Origin: Paracoccus sp. PAMC 22219
GTDB taxonomy: Bacteria; Pseudomonadota; Alphaproteobacteria; Rhodobacterales; Rhodobacteraceae
Length of the DNA: 47,297 nt
NCBI RefSeq assembly: GCF_000787695.1
Contig: NZ_BBPH01000084.1
Span: 1 to 47,297, forward strand
Direction of reading: 5' to 3'
The notes under the pieces were generated by a model that saw only the letters and a list, made by a program, of their open reading frames with translations, was not told where the DNA came from and searched no databases. Positions 9,029 through 17,879 of the stretch are shown in pieces. The stretch's first letter is position 1; the number at the start of each line of letters is the position of its first letter. Position numbers and translations under genes: made by a program.

Positions 9029-10390
9029 TCACGCGACGGGCACGTGCAGCTCGGCCCGCAGGCCGCGCCCGTCCGCGCCCGCGCGCAGCCGCAGCGTGCC
9101 GCCGAACAGCTGCGCGATCTCTGTCACGATGGACAGGCCCAGGCCGCTGCCGCCCGGTCGCGCCTCGGCCGACGCGCCGCGGGTAAAGCGCGATGTCAGC
9201 TGGTCCATCGCCGGGGCCGCGATGCCGGGGCCGTCATCCTCGACCGAGATCACCGCGACGCCGTCCTGCGGCTGCACGCGGACCGTGACCTCGGCCCCCT
9301 GGCCGGCATAGGCCAGCGCATTGTCGATCAGGTTCTTCAGCGCCTCGGCCAGCAGGACGGGTTCGGCGCGGATGGTCACGGGCTGTCCGTCGTATCCCAG
9401 GTCGATCCCGGCACCGGCGGCGCGCGGAATCATCTCTCCGGTCAGATCGCGGGCCAGTTCGTGGGCGTCCAGCGGCGCGACCATCGGATGGCCAGCCGCC
9501 GCATCGACGCGCGCCAGCAGCAGCAGTTGCGCCAGGATGCGTTCGGCATCGGCCAGCGCCGCGTCGCCCTTGGCCACTGCCGATTGCGTGGCCTGCGTGT
9601 CACCTGCCCGCTGCGCCAGCGTCAGCTGGGTGCGGATCACCGCCAGGGGCGTGCGCAGCTGATGGCTTGCGTTGCCGGTGAAGTTGCGCAGCGCCGACAG
9701 CGCCGTGTCCAGCCGCGCCATGAACGAATTCATCGCCTCGACCAGGCCCTGGACCTCTTGCGGGACATCGGCGGGCAGGGGGGACAGGTCGTCCGCGCGC
9801 CGCGCGCTGATCGCATCGCCCAGCCTGTTCAGCGGACGCAGCGCCAGCGGCACCGCGATCCAGATGATCGCCGCCGCCCCGCAGATCATCAGCGCCAGCC
9901 TGGCGGCCGACCGCAGCAGGATCGCCTGCGACAGCTGGTTCCGCGCCAGCTTGGATTCCGCGACCGTCACCCGGAAGGGGATCGATTCGATGCCCGTCGA
10001 CACGGTGCGGGCCAGCGTGATGACCCGGATCGGTGCGCCCGCGAAATCGGCATCCGCATAGCCCGCGCCGTCCGCGCCCGGTTCGGCCAGCGGCAGGTCC
10101 GCGTATCCGGTCATGAACCCGCCCGGCCCGTCCACGCGATAGAACACGCTGTCCTGCGCGGTCGAGGTCAGCATCTCCAGCGCGGAGTAGGGGATGTCGG
10201 CCTGCAAGGCCGCGCCGTCCCCCACCGTCACCCGTTCGGCGATGGCCAGCGCCGATCCGGCCAGCACGCGGTCGGACACGGCACGGGCGGTGGACACGGC
10301 CTCGGACCAGGTGTCGGCCAGGGCCAGCGTGCCCAGGGCCGCCGTGGCCGCCAGCAGCCAGGCCAGCAGGCGGCGGCGCAGCGATCCCAT
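9029..10390 (-). CDS. tctE: TctE-like sensor histidine kinase
   Basis: A 453-residue membrane sensor kinase. Order: transmembrane helix 1 (about 7-25), a periplasmic 2CSK_N-type sensor domain (about 26-160), transmembrane helix 2 (about 162-182), a HAMP-like linker, the H-box NASHQLRTPLAV with phospho-acceptor His243, the N-box NLIDNALAYA, and G-boxes DDGPGIA and GSGLGLSIV. It lies five bases after the regulator gene on the same strand and next to a tricarboxylate transporter, as in TctD/TctE systems that induce citrate or related carboxylate uptake. The actual ligand is inferred from this context only. Confidence 0.88.
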   Translation of the reverse strand: MGSLRRRLLAWLLAATAALGTLALADTWSEAVSTARAVSDRVLAGSALAIAERVTVGDGAALQADIPYSALEMLTSTAQDSVFYRVDGPGGFMTGYADLPLAEPGADGAGYADADFAGAPIRVITLARTVSTGIESIPFRVTVAESKLARNQLSQAILLRSAARLALMICGAAAIIWIAVPLALRPLNRLGDAISARRADDLSPLPADVPQEVQGLVEAMNSFMARLDTALSALRNFTGNASHQLRTPLAVIRTQLTLAQRAGDTQATQSAVAKGDAALADAERILAQLLLLARVDAAAGHPMVAPLDAHELARDLTGEMIPRAAGAGIDLGYDGQPVTIRAEPVLLAEALKNLIDNALAYAGQGAEVTVRVQPQDGVAVISVEDDGPGIAAPAMDQLTSRFTRGASAEARPGGSGLGLSIVTEIAQLFGGTLRLRAGADGRGLRAELHVPVA

Positions 10391-10395
10391 CGCCC

Positions 10396-11064
10396 CTACA
10401 CGCCCTTGTCGATGTAATAGCCGATGCCCCGCGCGGTGCGCAGATGCACCCCGTGGGGCGCCAGCCTGCGGCGCAGGCGGCTGGCATATTGTTCGATCGC
10501 ATTGTCCGACAGCGTGTCCTCCAGCGAGGTCATGGATTGCATGATGGTCTCCTTGGGAACGACCTTGCCGGCGCGCATGAACAGCAGTTCCAGCAGCGCA
10601 TGTTCGCGGGCGGGCAGGTCCATCGGCTGCCCCTCGGCCAGGAAGCGTCGGGCGGTCAGGTCCAGCATGACGCCGCCGATCGTCACCTCGGCCGCGCGCA
10701 GGCCCGCCTGGCGGCGCAGCAGGGACCGGACGCGGGCCTCGAACTCGGTGATCTCGAACGGCTTGACCATATAGTCGTCGGCGCCCAGGTCCAGGCCGCG
10801 GACGCGTTCCTCAGGGGTGCCGCGGGCGGTCAGGATCATCACCGCGGCCGGGTCGCGGCGGGTGCGCATGCGTTTCAGCACCTCCAGCCCGTCCATCTGC
10901 GGCAGGTTCAGGTCCAGGATCACCAGGTCGAACCGTTCCGCCGCGATCAGCGCCTCGGCCGAGGCGCCATCGTCGACGTGATCGACCGCGTGCCCGGCCC
11001 CGGCCAGCAGCTGCACCAGCCCGTCGGCCAGCGCCGCGTTGTCCTCGACCAGCAGAATGCGCAT
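10396..11064 (-). CDS. tctD: TctD-like OmpR-family response regulator
   Basis: A 222-residue response regulator: receiver domain (residues 1-115) with the acidic pocket LVEDN, phospho-acceptor Asp51 in LVILDLNLP, and the conserved lysine in DDYMVKPFE; then a winged-helix OmpR/PhoB DNA-binding domain ending ASRLRRRLAPHGVHLRTARGIGYY. It is first in a two-gene unit with the kinase and divergent from the solute-binding-protein gene. The expected target is the tctCBA promoter; direct repeats before tctC are candidate sites. Confidence 0.9.
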   Translation of the reverse strand: MRILLVEDNAALADGLVQLLAGAGHAVDHVDDGASAEALIAAERFDLVILDLNLPQMDGLEVLKRMRTRRDPAAVMILTARGTPEERVRGLDLGADDYMVKPFEITEFEARVRSLLRRQAGLRAAEVTIGGVMLDLTARRFLAEGQPMDLPAREHALLELLFMRAGKVVPKETIMQSMTSLEDTLSDNAIEQYASRLRRRLAPHGVHLRTARGIGYYIDKGV

Positions 11065-11163
11065 TGACCGTCCCCCCAGCGCCGATCTTAGGGCGGCGCG
11101 GGCCGGGCAGGCAAGGGCGCGCGGGCCGCTTGTCCGGCGGGGCGGGGGGTGCCACGATGCGCC

Positions 11164-12255
11164 ATGCTGCCGCGCATGATTCCCCGCCTGTTGCGCCTTG
11201 CGCTGATCCTGACGGTCGCGGCAGGGGCCGCGCGCGCGGACACCGTGCGCTTTCCCGCGCCGTCCGGAGCGCAGGACCAGCCGCTGCGCCTCTACATGTC
11301 GCTGGACGAGGATCTGGCCCGCCCCCTGATCGAGGGGTTCCAGGCGCTGAACCCCGATATTGCCGTCGAATATCAGGACCTGCTGACCGGCCAGATCTTT
11401 TCGCGCATCACCGATGAGACGGATGCGGGCACCACCACGGCGGATCTGGCGTTCTCGTCGGCGATGGACCTGCAGATCAAGCTGGCCAATGACGGTTATG
11501 CGCAGGCGGTGCCCACCCCGTCATCCGAGGACTGGCCCCGATGGGCGAACTGGCGCGACACCGCCTATGCCATCACGTTCGAGCCCGCGGTCCTTGTCTA
11601 TCACAAGCCCAGCTTCCGCGACCGCCAGCCGCCCGCGACCCGGTTCGAGCTGCTGGACTGGCTGGACCATGGCGGGGCGGCGGTGCAGGGGCGCATCGGC
11701 ACCTATGACATCGCGCTGTCGGGAGTGGGCTATCTGTTCCTGGCCCGCGACCAGGAGCATTTCTTTGACATCTGGAACCTGGGGCAGGCGATGGGCCGCG
11801 CGGGCGTCCAGCAATTCGCGACCTCGCGCGAGATCCTGGAGCGGGTGGCCGACGGGCGGCTGGCGGTGGGATACAACATCCTCGGCTCCTATGCCGCGGA
11901 CTGGGCGCGGCAGGAGCCGGACGTGGGCCTGCTGCTGCCGCGCGATTTCACCGTGGTCGTGTCGCGCGTGGCGCTGGTGCCGCGCGCGGCGGCGCGGCCG
12001 GACCTCGGCGCGGCCTTTCTGGCCTTCCTAATGTCGCGCGAGGGGCAGACCATCCTGGCCGAGGAACTGCGCCTGCCCGCCGTCAGCCTGGAGGTGTCGT
12101 CGGGCGCGGGCGGCATGCCCCCGGCGCTTGGCGCGCAGCTGCGCCCGGTGGCGATCAGCCCCGGCCTGCTGGCCTATCTGGACCAGTCGCGCCGCGCCCG
12201 CCTGATCGCGCGCTGGCAGCAGGCGCTGTCCCCGCCGGACCTGCCCACCGAATAA
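11164..12255 (+). CDS. Periplasmic solute-binding protein (ABC/iron-type fold) in the tct locus
   Basis: A 363-residue secreted binding protein. I chose ATG 11164 (MLPRMIPRLLRLALILTVAAG), which gives a clean signal peptide cleaved near ARA-DT; a GTG at 11149 is also possible. The mature part resembles extracellular solute-binding proteins of the AfuA/FbpA type: an early LYMSLDEDLARPLIEGF stretch, and near the end a run like PDLGAAFLAFLMSREGQ followed by EELRLPAV. No permease or ATPase genes accompany it. It sits between the divergent tctDE pair and tctCBA, so it may be an accessory binding protein for the sensor rather than part of an ABC importer (inference). Confidence 0.8.
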   Translation: MLPRMIPRLLRLALILTVAAGAARADTVRFPAPSGAQDQPLRLYMSLDEDLARPLIEGFQALNPDIAVEYQDLLTGQIFSRITDETDAGTTTADLAFSSAMDLQIKLANDGYAQAVPTPSSEDWPRWANWRDTAYAITFEPAVLVYHKPSFRDRQPPATRFELLDWLDHGGAAVQGRIGTYDIALSGVGYLFLARDQEHFFDIWNLGQAMGRAGVQQFATSREILERVADGRLAVGYNILGSYAADWARQEPDVGLLLPRDFTVVVSRVALVPRAAARPDLGAAFLAFLMSREGQTILAEELRLPAVSLEVSSGAGGMPPALGAQLRPVAISPGLLAYLDQSRRARLIARWQQALSPPDLPTE

Positions 12256-12264
12256 TCACGCCGA

Positions 12265-12295
12265 TGTCAGCTTTGCGTCAGGTTGGCGTGTCAGG
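12265..12295 (+). promoter_or_regulatory. Three near-direct repeats upstream of tctC (candidate TctD site)
   Basis: The hexamers GTCAGC (12266), GTCAGG (12277) and GTCAGG (12290) stand in the same orientation 11 and 13 bases apart, close to one DNA turn. OmpR-family regulators typically bind direct repeats with about this spacing. The element lies between the solute-binding-protein stop and the tctC start. Confidence 0.4.
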
Positions 12296-12339
12296 ATGCC
12301 CGTCGCCGGGTGGAGGCCCGGCCAATGGGGAGGACTATC

Positions 12340-13284
12340 TTGAAACACGCGATTCTTGCGGGCCTGTTCACCGCGGCGCTGGCCGTTCCGGCGCTGGCCA
12401 ACGATTACACCATCCTGGCGCCTGCCGCACCCGGCGGCGGCTGGGACCAGACCGCCCGCACCATGCAGGAAGTCCTGCAGGCCGAGGGCATCTCTGATTC
12501 CGTGCAGGTCCAGAACGTTCCGGGCGCAGGCGGCACCGTGGGTCTGGCGCAGTTCGCGTCCTCGACCTCCGGGCAGGCGGATCAGCTGATCGTGGGCGGC
12601 TATGTCATGGTCGGCGCGATCCTGACCAACGCCTCGCCCGTGTCGCTGGCCGACGTGACGCCCATCGCCCGCCTGACCGGCGAATACGAGGCGATCGTGG
12701 TGCCCACCGCGTCCGAGATCACGGACATCAACCAGCTGGTCGAGATGCTGAAGGCCGATCCCGGTTCGGTCAGCTGGGCCGGCGGTTCGGCGGGCGGCGC
12801 CGACCACATCGCGGTGGGCCTGCTGGCCAACGCCGCCGAGGTCGACCCGACCGCCATCAACTACATCGCCTATTCGGGCGGCGGCGAGGCGCTGGCCGCG
12901 ATCCTGGGCAACCAGGTGACGGCGGGCATCTCCAGCCTTGGCGAGTTCAAGCCGCAGGCCGATGCCGGCACGCTGCGCATTCTGGCCGTCACCTCCGATG
13001 AGCGGATCGAGGGCGTCGATGCCCCGACCCTGACCGAGGCCGGTCTGGACGTCGTGCTGCAGAACTGGCGCATGGTCGCCGCCCCCGCCGGTCTGTCCCC
13101 CGAGGACGAGGCCGCGATTGCCGCCGACATCGAGACGATGGCGAAATCGGCCGCCTGGCAGGAAGCGCTGGTCACCAAGGGCTGGGCCGACACCTATCTG
13201 GCAGGCGACGCGTTCCGCGCCCAGCTGGACGAGGATGTCACCACGACCGCATCGGTCCTCAAGGACATCGGGCTGGTCGAATGA
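12340..13284 (+). CDS. tctC: Tripartite tricarboxylate transporter substrate-binding protein TctC
   Basis: Periplasmic binding protein of the TTT family, 314 residues if started at TTG 12340. That TTG follows a strong ribosome site (GGGGAGGA at 12327-12334, five-base spacing) and gives a normal signal peptide, MKHAILAGLFTAALAVPALA, cleaved before NDYTI. Longer in-frame extensions lack such a site. The family motif APGGGWDQTARTM follows the signal; AGGSAGGADH and YSGGGEALAAILG match the binding-protein core. It starts the tctCBA operon and overlaps tctB by ATGA. The ligand is presumably citrate or another carboxylate, which sequence alone does not settle. Confidence 0.9.
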   Translation: MKHAILAGLFTAALAVPALANDYTILAPAAPGGGWDQTARTMQEVLQAEGISDSVQVQNVPGAGGTVGLAQFASSTSGQADQLIVGGYVMVGAILTNASPVSLADVTPIARLTGEYEAIVVPTASEITDINQLVEMLKADPGSVSWAGGSAGGADHIAVGLLANAAEVDPTAINYIAYSGGGEALAAILGNQVTAGISSLGEFKPQADAGTLRILAVTSDERIEGVDAPTLTEAGLDVVLQNWRMVAAPAGLSPEDEAAIAADIETMAKSAAWQEALVTKGWADTYLAGDAFRAQLDEDVTTTASVLKDIGLVE

Positions 13285-13769
13285 CGACTGCCCCGGACAC
13301 GAGACGCCGCCCCGACGGGGCGGCGCTGACCGTGGCGGCCGTGCTGGCGCTGATCGCGGTCATCATCTTCCGCGACGTGGCCACGCTGCCGCAGAACCGG
13401 GGCTATTCCGGCGTCGGCCCTGCCGACGTGCCGCGCTGGATCGCATGGGCGCTGCTGGCGCTGTCCGCCTGGACGGTCGTCTCGGCGTTCCGCGATCCGC
13501 CGGCGGAACGCCCCGCCCAGGACCCCGCGCCCATCGCGTGGATCATCGGCGGCCTGGCGGCACAGCTGGCGCTGCTGAACGTGGCGGGGTTCGTCATCTC
13601 GACCGCGCTGCTGTTCGCGGCCACCGCGCGGGCCTTTGGCAAGCGCAACCTGGCGCTGACCCTGCCCATCGGGCTGATCTTCACCGGGACGATCTATCTG
13701 GTCTTTTCCCAGCTTTTGAACCTCAGCCTTCCGGCAGGTCCGCTGGAACGCCTGATCACGGGGGGCTAG
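13281..13769 (+). CDS. tctB: Tripartite tricarboxylate transporter small membrane subunit TctB
   Basis: A 162-residue four-helix membrane protein of the TctB family, poorly conserved but recognisable by size, four hydrophobic segments (about 14-31, 48-66, 84-113, 125-147), the early [18 protein letters not shown] stretch and its place between tctC and tctA. The start overlaps tctC by four bases; tctA follows after four bases. Confidence 0.9.
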   Translation: MTTAPDTRRRPDGAALTVAAVLALIAVIIFRDVATLPQNRGYSGVGPADVPRWIAWALLALSAWTVVSAFRDPPAERPAQDPAPIAWIIGGLAAQLALLNVAGFVISTALLFAATARAFGKRNLALTLPIGLIFTGTIYLVFSQLLNLSLPAGPLERLITGG

Positions 13770-13773
13770 GGGC

Positions 13774-15291
13774 ATGGACACGTTCGGATACCTGTTCCAG
13801 GGCCTGATGGTCGCCACCGACCCGATGATCCTGATGTATGCGCTGATCGGCGTGACCGTGGGCACCGCCGTGGGCGTGCTGCCCGGCATCGGGCCGGCGC
13901 TGACCGTGGCGCTGCTGCTGCCCGTGACCTATGGCCTGGACCCGGCCGGGTCGCTGGTCATGTTCGCGGGCATCTACTACGGCGGCATGTATGGCGGCTC
14001 GACCACGTCGATCCTGCTGAACACGCCTGGCGAAAGCGCCTCCATCGTGACCGCGCTGGAGGGCAACAAGATGGCCCGCGCCGGACGCGGCGGGCCGGCA
14101 CTGGCCACCGCCGCCATCGGGTCCTTTGTCGCGGGACTGATCGCCACGCTGCTGCTGGCCTTTGTCGCGCCGACCGTGGTCAAGCTGGCCCTGACCTTTG
14201 GGCCGCGCGAGTATTTCGCACTGATGGTGCTGGCCTTTGTCACCGTGTCGTCGGCCTTTGGCGACAGCGCGCGCAAGGGACTGATATCGCTGTTCATCGG
14301 CCTGGCGCTGGCCTTGGTCGGCATCGACCAGCTGACCGGCCAGGCGCGTCTTGATTTCGGCGTCCCGCAATTGCTGGACGGGATAGAGGTCACCACCCTG
14401 GCCGTGGCGCTGTTCGCCGTGGGCGAGGCGATGATCGTCGCCGCCAATCGCTATGGCGTGGCGGACAAGGTGACGGCGGTCAAGGGATCGGTCTGGATGA
14501 CGCGCGAGGACTGGAAACGTTCGTGGAAGCCCTGGCTGCGCGGCACCTTCATCGGCTTTCCGATCGGCGCCATGCCGGCGGGCGGTGCCGACATCGCCAC
14601 CTTCCTGTCCTATGCCGCCGAGAAACGCGCCGCCAAGCACCCCGAGGAGTTCGGTCACGGCGCCATCGAGGGCGTCGCCGGACCCGAGGCCGCGAACAAC
14701 GCCAGCGCCGCGGGCACGCTGGTCCCGCTGCTGACGCTGGGCCTGCCCACGACGGCCACCGCGGCGATCATGCTGGCCGGGTTCCAGCAGTTCGGCCTGC
14801 AGCCCGGCCCGCTGCTGTTCGCGACCAACCCGGACCTGGTCTGGGGCCTGATCGCGTCGCTGCTGATCGCCAACGTCATGCTGGTGATCCTGAACCTGCC
14901 GCTGATCGGGCTGTGGGTGCGGCTGCTGACGATCCCGCGGCCGTGGCTGTATGCGGGCATCCTGTGCTTTGCGACGCTGGGCACGATCGGGGCCAACCCG
15001 TCGCCGATCGAGCTGTCGATGCTGCTTATCTTTGGCATCATGGGCTATCTGATGCGGCTTTACGGCTATCCCATCGCGCCGGTCGTCGTGGGCCTGATCC
15101 TTGGGCCGATGGCCGAACAGCAGCTGCGCCGCGCGCTGTCGATCAGCCAGGGCGATGTGATGACGCTGGTATCCACCCCGGTATCGGCAGGACTGATCGC
15201 GGTGGCGGCGTTCGCGCTGATCGTGCCGATGATCATGCGCGCCCGCGGCAAGGGCGAGGTCCTCAGCCAGATGGCATCGGACGAGGATTGA
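13774..15291 (+). CDS. tctA: Tripartite tricarboxylate transporter large permease TctA
   Basis: A 505-residue polytopic permease, the usual TctA length. Signatures: [21 protein letters not shown] near residue 30 (seen in part), [24 protein letters not shown], and later [23 protein letters not shown]. About 11-12 helices. It uses the ion gradient to import the carboxylate delivered by TctC. A strong hairpin follows the stop, so the operon likely ends here. Confidence 0.95.
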   Translation: MDTFGYLFQGLMVATDPMILMYALIGVTVGTAVGVLPGIGPALTVALLLPVTYGLDPAGSLVMFAGIYYGGMYGGSTTSILLNTPGESASIVTALEGNKMARAGRGGPALATAAIGSFVAGLIATLLLAFVAPTVVKLALTFGPREYFALMVLAFVTVSSAFGDSARKGLISLFIGLALALVGIDQLTGQARLDFGVPQLLDGIEVTTLAVALFAVGEAMIVAANRYGVADKVTAVKGSVWMTREDWKRSWKPWLRGTFIGFPIGAMPAGGADIATFLSYAAEKRAAKHPEEFGHGAIEGVAGPEAANNASAAGTLVPLLTLGLPTTATAAIMLAGFQQFGLQPGPLLFATNPDLVWGLIASLLIANVMLVILNLPLIGLWVRLLTIPRPWLYAGILCFATLGTIGANPSPIELSMLLIFGIMGYLMRLYGYPIAPVVVGLILGPMAEQQLRRALSISQGDVMTLVSTPVSAGLIAVAAFALIVPMIMRARGKGEVLSQMASDED

Positions 15292-15298
15292 CGACGAC

Positions 15299-15322
15299 CC
15301 CCGGCCCGGTGACGGGCCGGGG
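15299..15322 (+). terminator. Hairpin after tctA
   Basis: A perfect 10-base-pair stem (CCCCGGCCCG / CGGGCCGGGG) with a GTGA loop begins seven bases after the tctA stop. There is no T-run, which is common for terminators in such GC-rich genomes. Confidence 0.65.
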
Positions 15323-15362
15323 TCATGCACCCGGCGCAAGGCTGGGTTTCCCAAATGCTGCG

Positions 15363-15391
15363 TTGCAGAAAGGGTGGTCGGACCCGATATC
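15363..15391 (+). promoter_or_regulatory. Candidate sigma-70 promoter of the DUF1127-like gene
   Basis: TTGCAG, 17-base spacer, GATATC. The predicted start point near 15398 leaves a leader of about 30 bases before the ATG at 15427. The -10 match is weak. Confidence 0.35.
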
Positions 15392-15426
15392 TCTCAAGTC
15401 ACCTGATGACAGAAAGAGAGACCGAA

Positions 15427-15588
15427 ATGACCACCCTGCGCAACGTATGGAACCGCATCCTGTCCGCCATGGACACGCTGGGCGCCAGCCTCGAGGCCGC
15501 CCGTGCCGTCCGGGCCCATCGTCGCCCCGCCGATGCCAGCCTCAAGCAGCTGGGCATCCGCCGCGAAAGCTTTCCGACGCATATCTGA
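15427..15588 (+). CDS. Small DUF1127-like protein
   Basis: A 53-residue basic protein, MTTLRNVWNRILSAMDTLG with a C-terminus ADASLKQLGIRRESF. The C-terminal L-x-x-L-G-I-x-R pattern recalls DUF1127 (YjiS-like) micro-proteins, which in alphaproteobacteria have been tied to RNA turnover, phosphate and stress physiology. The start follows a purine-rich ribosome site (GAAAGAGAGA). It has its own candidate promoter and a good terminator, so it is a single-gene unit. Family match is by eye and moderate; function is unknown. Confidence 0.65.
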   Translation: MTTLRNVWNRILSAMDTLGASLEAARAVRAHRRPADASLKQLGIRRESFPTHI

Positions 15589-15617
15589 TCGCGGCCAAAG
15601 CCCGATCCGCCACCCGG

Positions 15618-15650
15618 CGCGCCGCCCCTTGCGGCGCGTCTTTGTGTTTG
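15618..15650 (+). terminator. Intrinsic terminator after the DUF1127-like gene
   Basis: Perfect 8-base-pair stem CGCGCCGC / GCGGCGCG with a CCCTT loop, followed by TCTTTGTGTTTG. Confidence 0.75.
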
Positions 15651-15783
15651 TGCAACACGGCGGCGGAAAACCGACGATTGCGTGAACGCCTGTGGAAAGG
15701 CGCTGGTCCGATGGTCCCCCATCGCTTATCCTGGCGGTCCAGGACGGCGATGACGCCGCCTTTCATCACCTGACGAAAGTCCC

Positions 15784-17058
15784 ATGTTCCTCGAAATCGC
15801 CATCGTCCTGCTGTTGACCCTGTTCAACGGCGTTCTTGCCATGTCCGAACTTGCCATCGTGTCCGCCCGGCCCGCCCGGCTCAAGACCATGGCCCAACAG
15901 GGCAGCCGGGGGGCCGCGATCGCGCTGGACCTGGCAGCCGATCCGGGCCGTTTCCTGTCCAGCGTCCAGATCGGCATCACCTTGGTGGGTGTGCTGTCGG
16001 GCGCGTTTTCCGGCGCCACCTTGGGCGCGCGCCTGGCCGGCGCCTTGGTCGCCGGGGGCATGCAGCCCGCGCTGGCCCACACGCTGGCCGTCGGCGGCGT
16101 GGTCGTCGCCATCACCTATCTGTCGCTGATCGTCGGAGAGTTGGTCCCCAAGCAGATCGCCCTGCGCGCCCCCGAGGCCGTGGCCGCGCGCATCGCGCCG
16201 CTGATCCGGGCGATCTCGCGCATCGCGGCGCCGGTGGTCTGGGTTCTGGACCGGTCGGGACGCGTCCTGCTGGCCCTGCTGGGCCAGTCCGGCAAGGCCG
16301 AAAGCAGCATGTCCGACGAGGAGATCAAGGTGATGCTGGCCGAGGCGCACAGCGCAGGTGTCATCGCCCCGGCCGAGAACGAGATGATCGCCGGCGTCAT
16401 GCGCATCGCCGACCGCACCGCGCGCGGCCTGATGACCCCGCGCCACGAGGTGCTGATCGCGGATGCTCAATCCACCCCCGACGAACTGGCGCATCTGTTC
16501 CGCACCGGCCACCGGTCGCGCATCCTGCTGCGGGACGGGGCCGACGACGACATCCTTGGCGTCATCCATGCGCGCGACCTGATCCGCCTGCAGGCCGACC
16601 CCGCTGCTGATCCGCGCACGCTGATCCAAACTGTGCCCGTCGTGCGCGACGGCCTGCCGGCGCTGAACGTGATCGAGCAGCTGAAATCATCGCCCGCCCA
16701 CATGCTGCTGGTCTTTGACGAATACGGCCATTTCGAGGGCGTGATCACCGCCATGGACGTGCTGGAGGCCATCGCCGGCGATTTCCCCGACCCCGGAGTG
16801 GACGAGCCCAAGGCCGTGCAGCGCGACGACGGCAGCTGGCTGATCGCGGGCTGGATGCCGGTGGACGAGTTCTCGGCCCTGCTGGGCGTCCCGATACCCG
16901 AAGATCGGGACTATGAATCGGTGGCGGGGCTGGTCCTTGACCTTGCCGGCGTGCTGCCCGAGGTTGGGGCGCATGTCACCTTGTCGACGTGGAGGATCGA
17001 GGTCGTGGACCTTGACGGCCGCCGCATCGACAAGCTGCTGGTCGCACCCATCGACTGA
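15784..17058 (+). CDS. Hemolysin/CorC family protein (CNNM + CBS + CorC_HlyC)
   Basis: A 424-residue inner-membrane protein of the TlyC/YfjD family. Order: CNNM (DUF21) transmembrane domain, residues 1-190, with hydrophobic segments at about 2-20, 60-90 and 100-125; two CBS domains about 205-330 (ends with the conserved VFDEYGHFEGVITAMDVLEAI); and a C-terminal CorC_HlyC transporter-associated domain about 340-420. Relatives are implicated in Mg2+ or Co2+ efflux; the hemolysin label is historical. The ATG at 15784 fits the domain start. It stands alone, with two small membrane genes downstream. Confidence 0.9.
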   Translation: MFLEIAIVLLLTLFNGVLAMSELAIVSARPARLKTMAQQGSRGAAIALDLAADPGRFLSSVQIGITLVGVLSGAFSGATLGARLAGALVAGGMQPALAHTLAVGGVVVAITYLSLIVGELVPKQIALRAPEAVAARIAPLIRAISRIAAPVVWVLDRSGRVLLALLGQSGKAESSMSDEEIKVMLAEAHSAGVIAPAENEMIAGVMRIADRTARGLMTPRHEVLIADAQSTPDELAHLFRTGHRSRILLRDGADDDILGVIHARDLIRLQADPAADPRTLIQTVPVVRDGLPALNVIEQLKSSPAHMLLVFDEYGHFEGVITAMDVLEAIAGDFPDPGVDEPKAVQRDDGSWLIAGWMPVDEFSALLGVPIPEDRDYESVAGLVLDLAGVLPEVGAHVTLSTWRIEVVDLDGRRIDKLLVAPID

Positions 17059-17075
17059 CGAAAGCCACGCACCGG

Positions 17076-17456
17076 ATGTCTGTCGCGCCCATCTTCGCCC
17101 CACAAAACCGCGCCAGGGCGTTTGCCCTGCGCCTGTGGGCGATGGGCGCGGTCCTGCTGCTGATCGCGGCGGTGGCGCTGTCGCATCCGGCATGGTTGCG
17201 GCAGGTGCCGCATCTATCCGGCGACCGGTTGTCCGAGATCGGCCTGCCGGTGACGGTCGTGCTGACCGACCGACAGGGCGTGTTGGTCACCCCCGCGCCC
17301 GGAACGCTGGGGGGTCCGCGGCGATCACCCCGCCACCGCCGCGCGCACCCGGCAGGTTGGCCCTGCACCGGGCGCGCCGTGCCCGCCCGGTGCGGCCCCT
17401 GCGCCGCGCGTGCAGGCCCCGCGCGCCGCCCCTGTCCTGAGCCGATGACGATCTGA
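17076..17456 (+). CDS. Hypothetical small membrane protein, possibly frameshifted
   Basis: A 126-residue frame with one transmembrane helix (about residues 23-37, GAVLLLIAAVALSHP-like) and a plausible first 75 residues. After GTLGG at the G6 run (17309-17314) the frame changes to arginine-rich sequence with poor codon use. The -1 frame from that point has G or C at almost every third position and reads GSAAITPPPPRAPG onward, ending near 17440. This suggests one missing G, as in four other genes here. Family unknown. Confidence 0.4.
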   Translation: MSVAPIFAPQNRARAFALRLWAMGAVLLLIAAVALSHPAWLRQVPHLSGDRLSEIGLPVTVVLTDRQGVLVTPAPGTLGGPRRSPRHRRAHPAGWPCTGRAVPARCGPCAARAGPARRPCPEPMTI

Positions 17457-17513
17457 ACGGACACCGCCCCCGGCGGGCGGTTCGTCGCGACCCTCATTCT
17501 TCAGGACACCCAG

Positions 17514-17702
17514 ATGACAGATGTGAACCAAGACCGGGCGGCCATGCCCCCGGCATCCGACGACATCGACCTGCAAGCCGGTCGGGCCGAGGATTGGAGG
17601 ACGGTGCAACCCCCGACGACACCCCACAACGTGCTGCTGCACTGGGCGATCTTCGCCGTGGGGTTCGGCGTGGTCATGGGCGGGCTGGTGCTGATCTATT
17701 GA
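17514..17702 (+). CDS. Small hypothetical protein with C-terminal transmembrane helix
   Basis: A 62-residue protein: an acidic soluble N-terminus (MTDVNQDRAAMPPASDDID) and one C-terminal helix, LLHWAIFAVGFGVVMGGLV, ending at the last residue but two. An AGGAC ribosome site lies nine bases upstream. Orientation would be N-in/C-out tail anchor. A perfect 14-base-pair hairpin just after the stop supports a real transcription unit. Function unknown. Confidence 0.55.
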   Translation: MTDVNQDRAAMPPASDDIDLQAGRAEDWRTVQPPTTPHNVLLHWAIFAVGFGVVMGGLVLIY

Positions 17703-17707
17703 CCGGC

Positions 17708-17739
17708 GCGGCATGGCGCGGACGGCCGCGCCATGCCGC
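17708..17739 (+). terminator. Perfect 14-bp hairpin after the small membrane gene
   Basis: GCGGCATGGCGCGG pairs without mismatch with its reverse complement across an ACGG loop, five bases after the stop at 17702. No strong T-run follows. Confidence 0.6.
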
Positions 17740-17879
17740 TGGCCTGTAGAAAAGGACAACTCTCAATTGGGCAGGGTTTTGGACTAAACCGACATAAGTG
17801 AACGCGCGCGAATCACCGGGCAGAAGCCCTCAGCGACATGCGGTGCGTGATGTAACCAGTGACATTGTGAGGACGTTCG

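Noticed and set aside
13756..15354. 532-codon open frame antisense to tctA
   Set aside because: It is rich in Arg, Gln, His, Asp and Gly with no motifs, exactly what the reverse of high-GC codons gives; tctA on the other strand is unambiguous.
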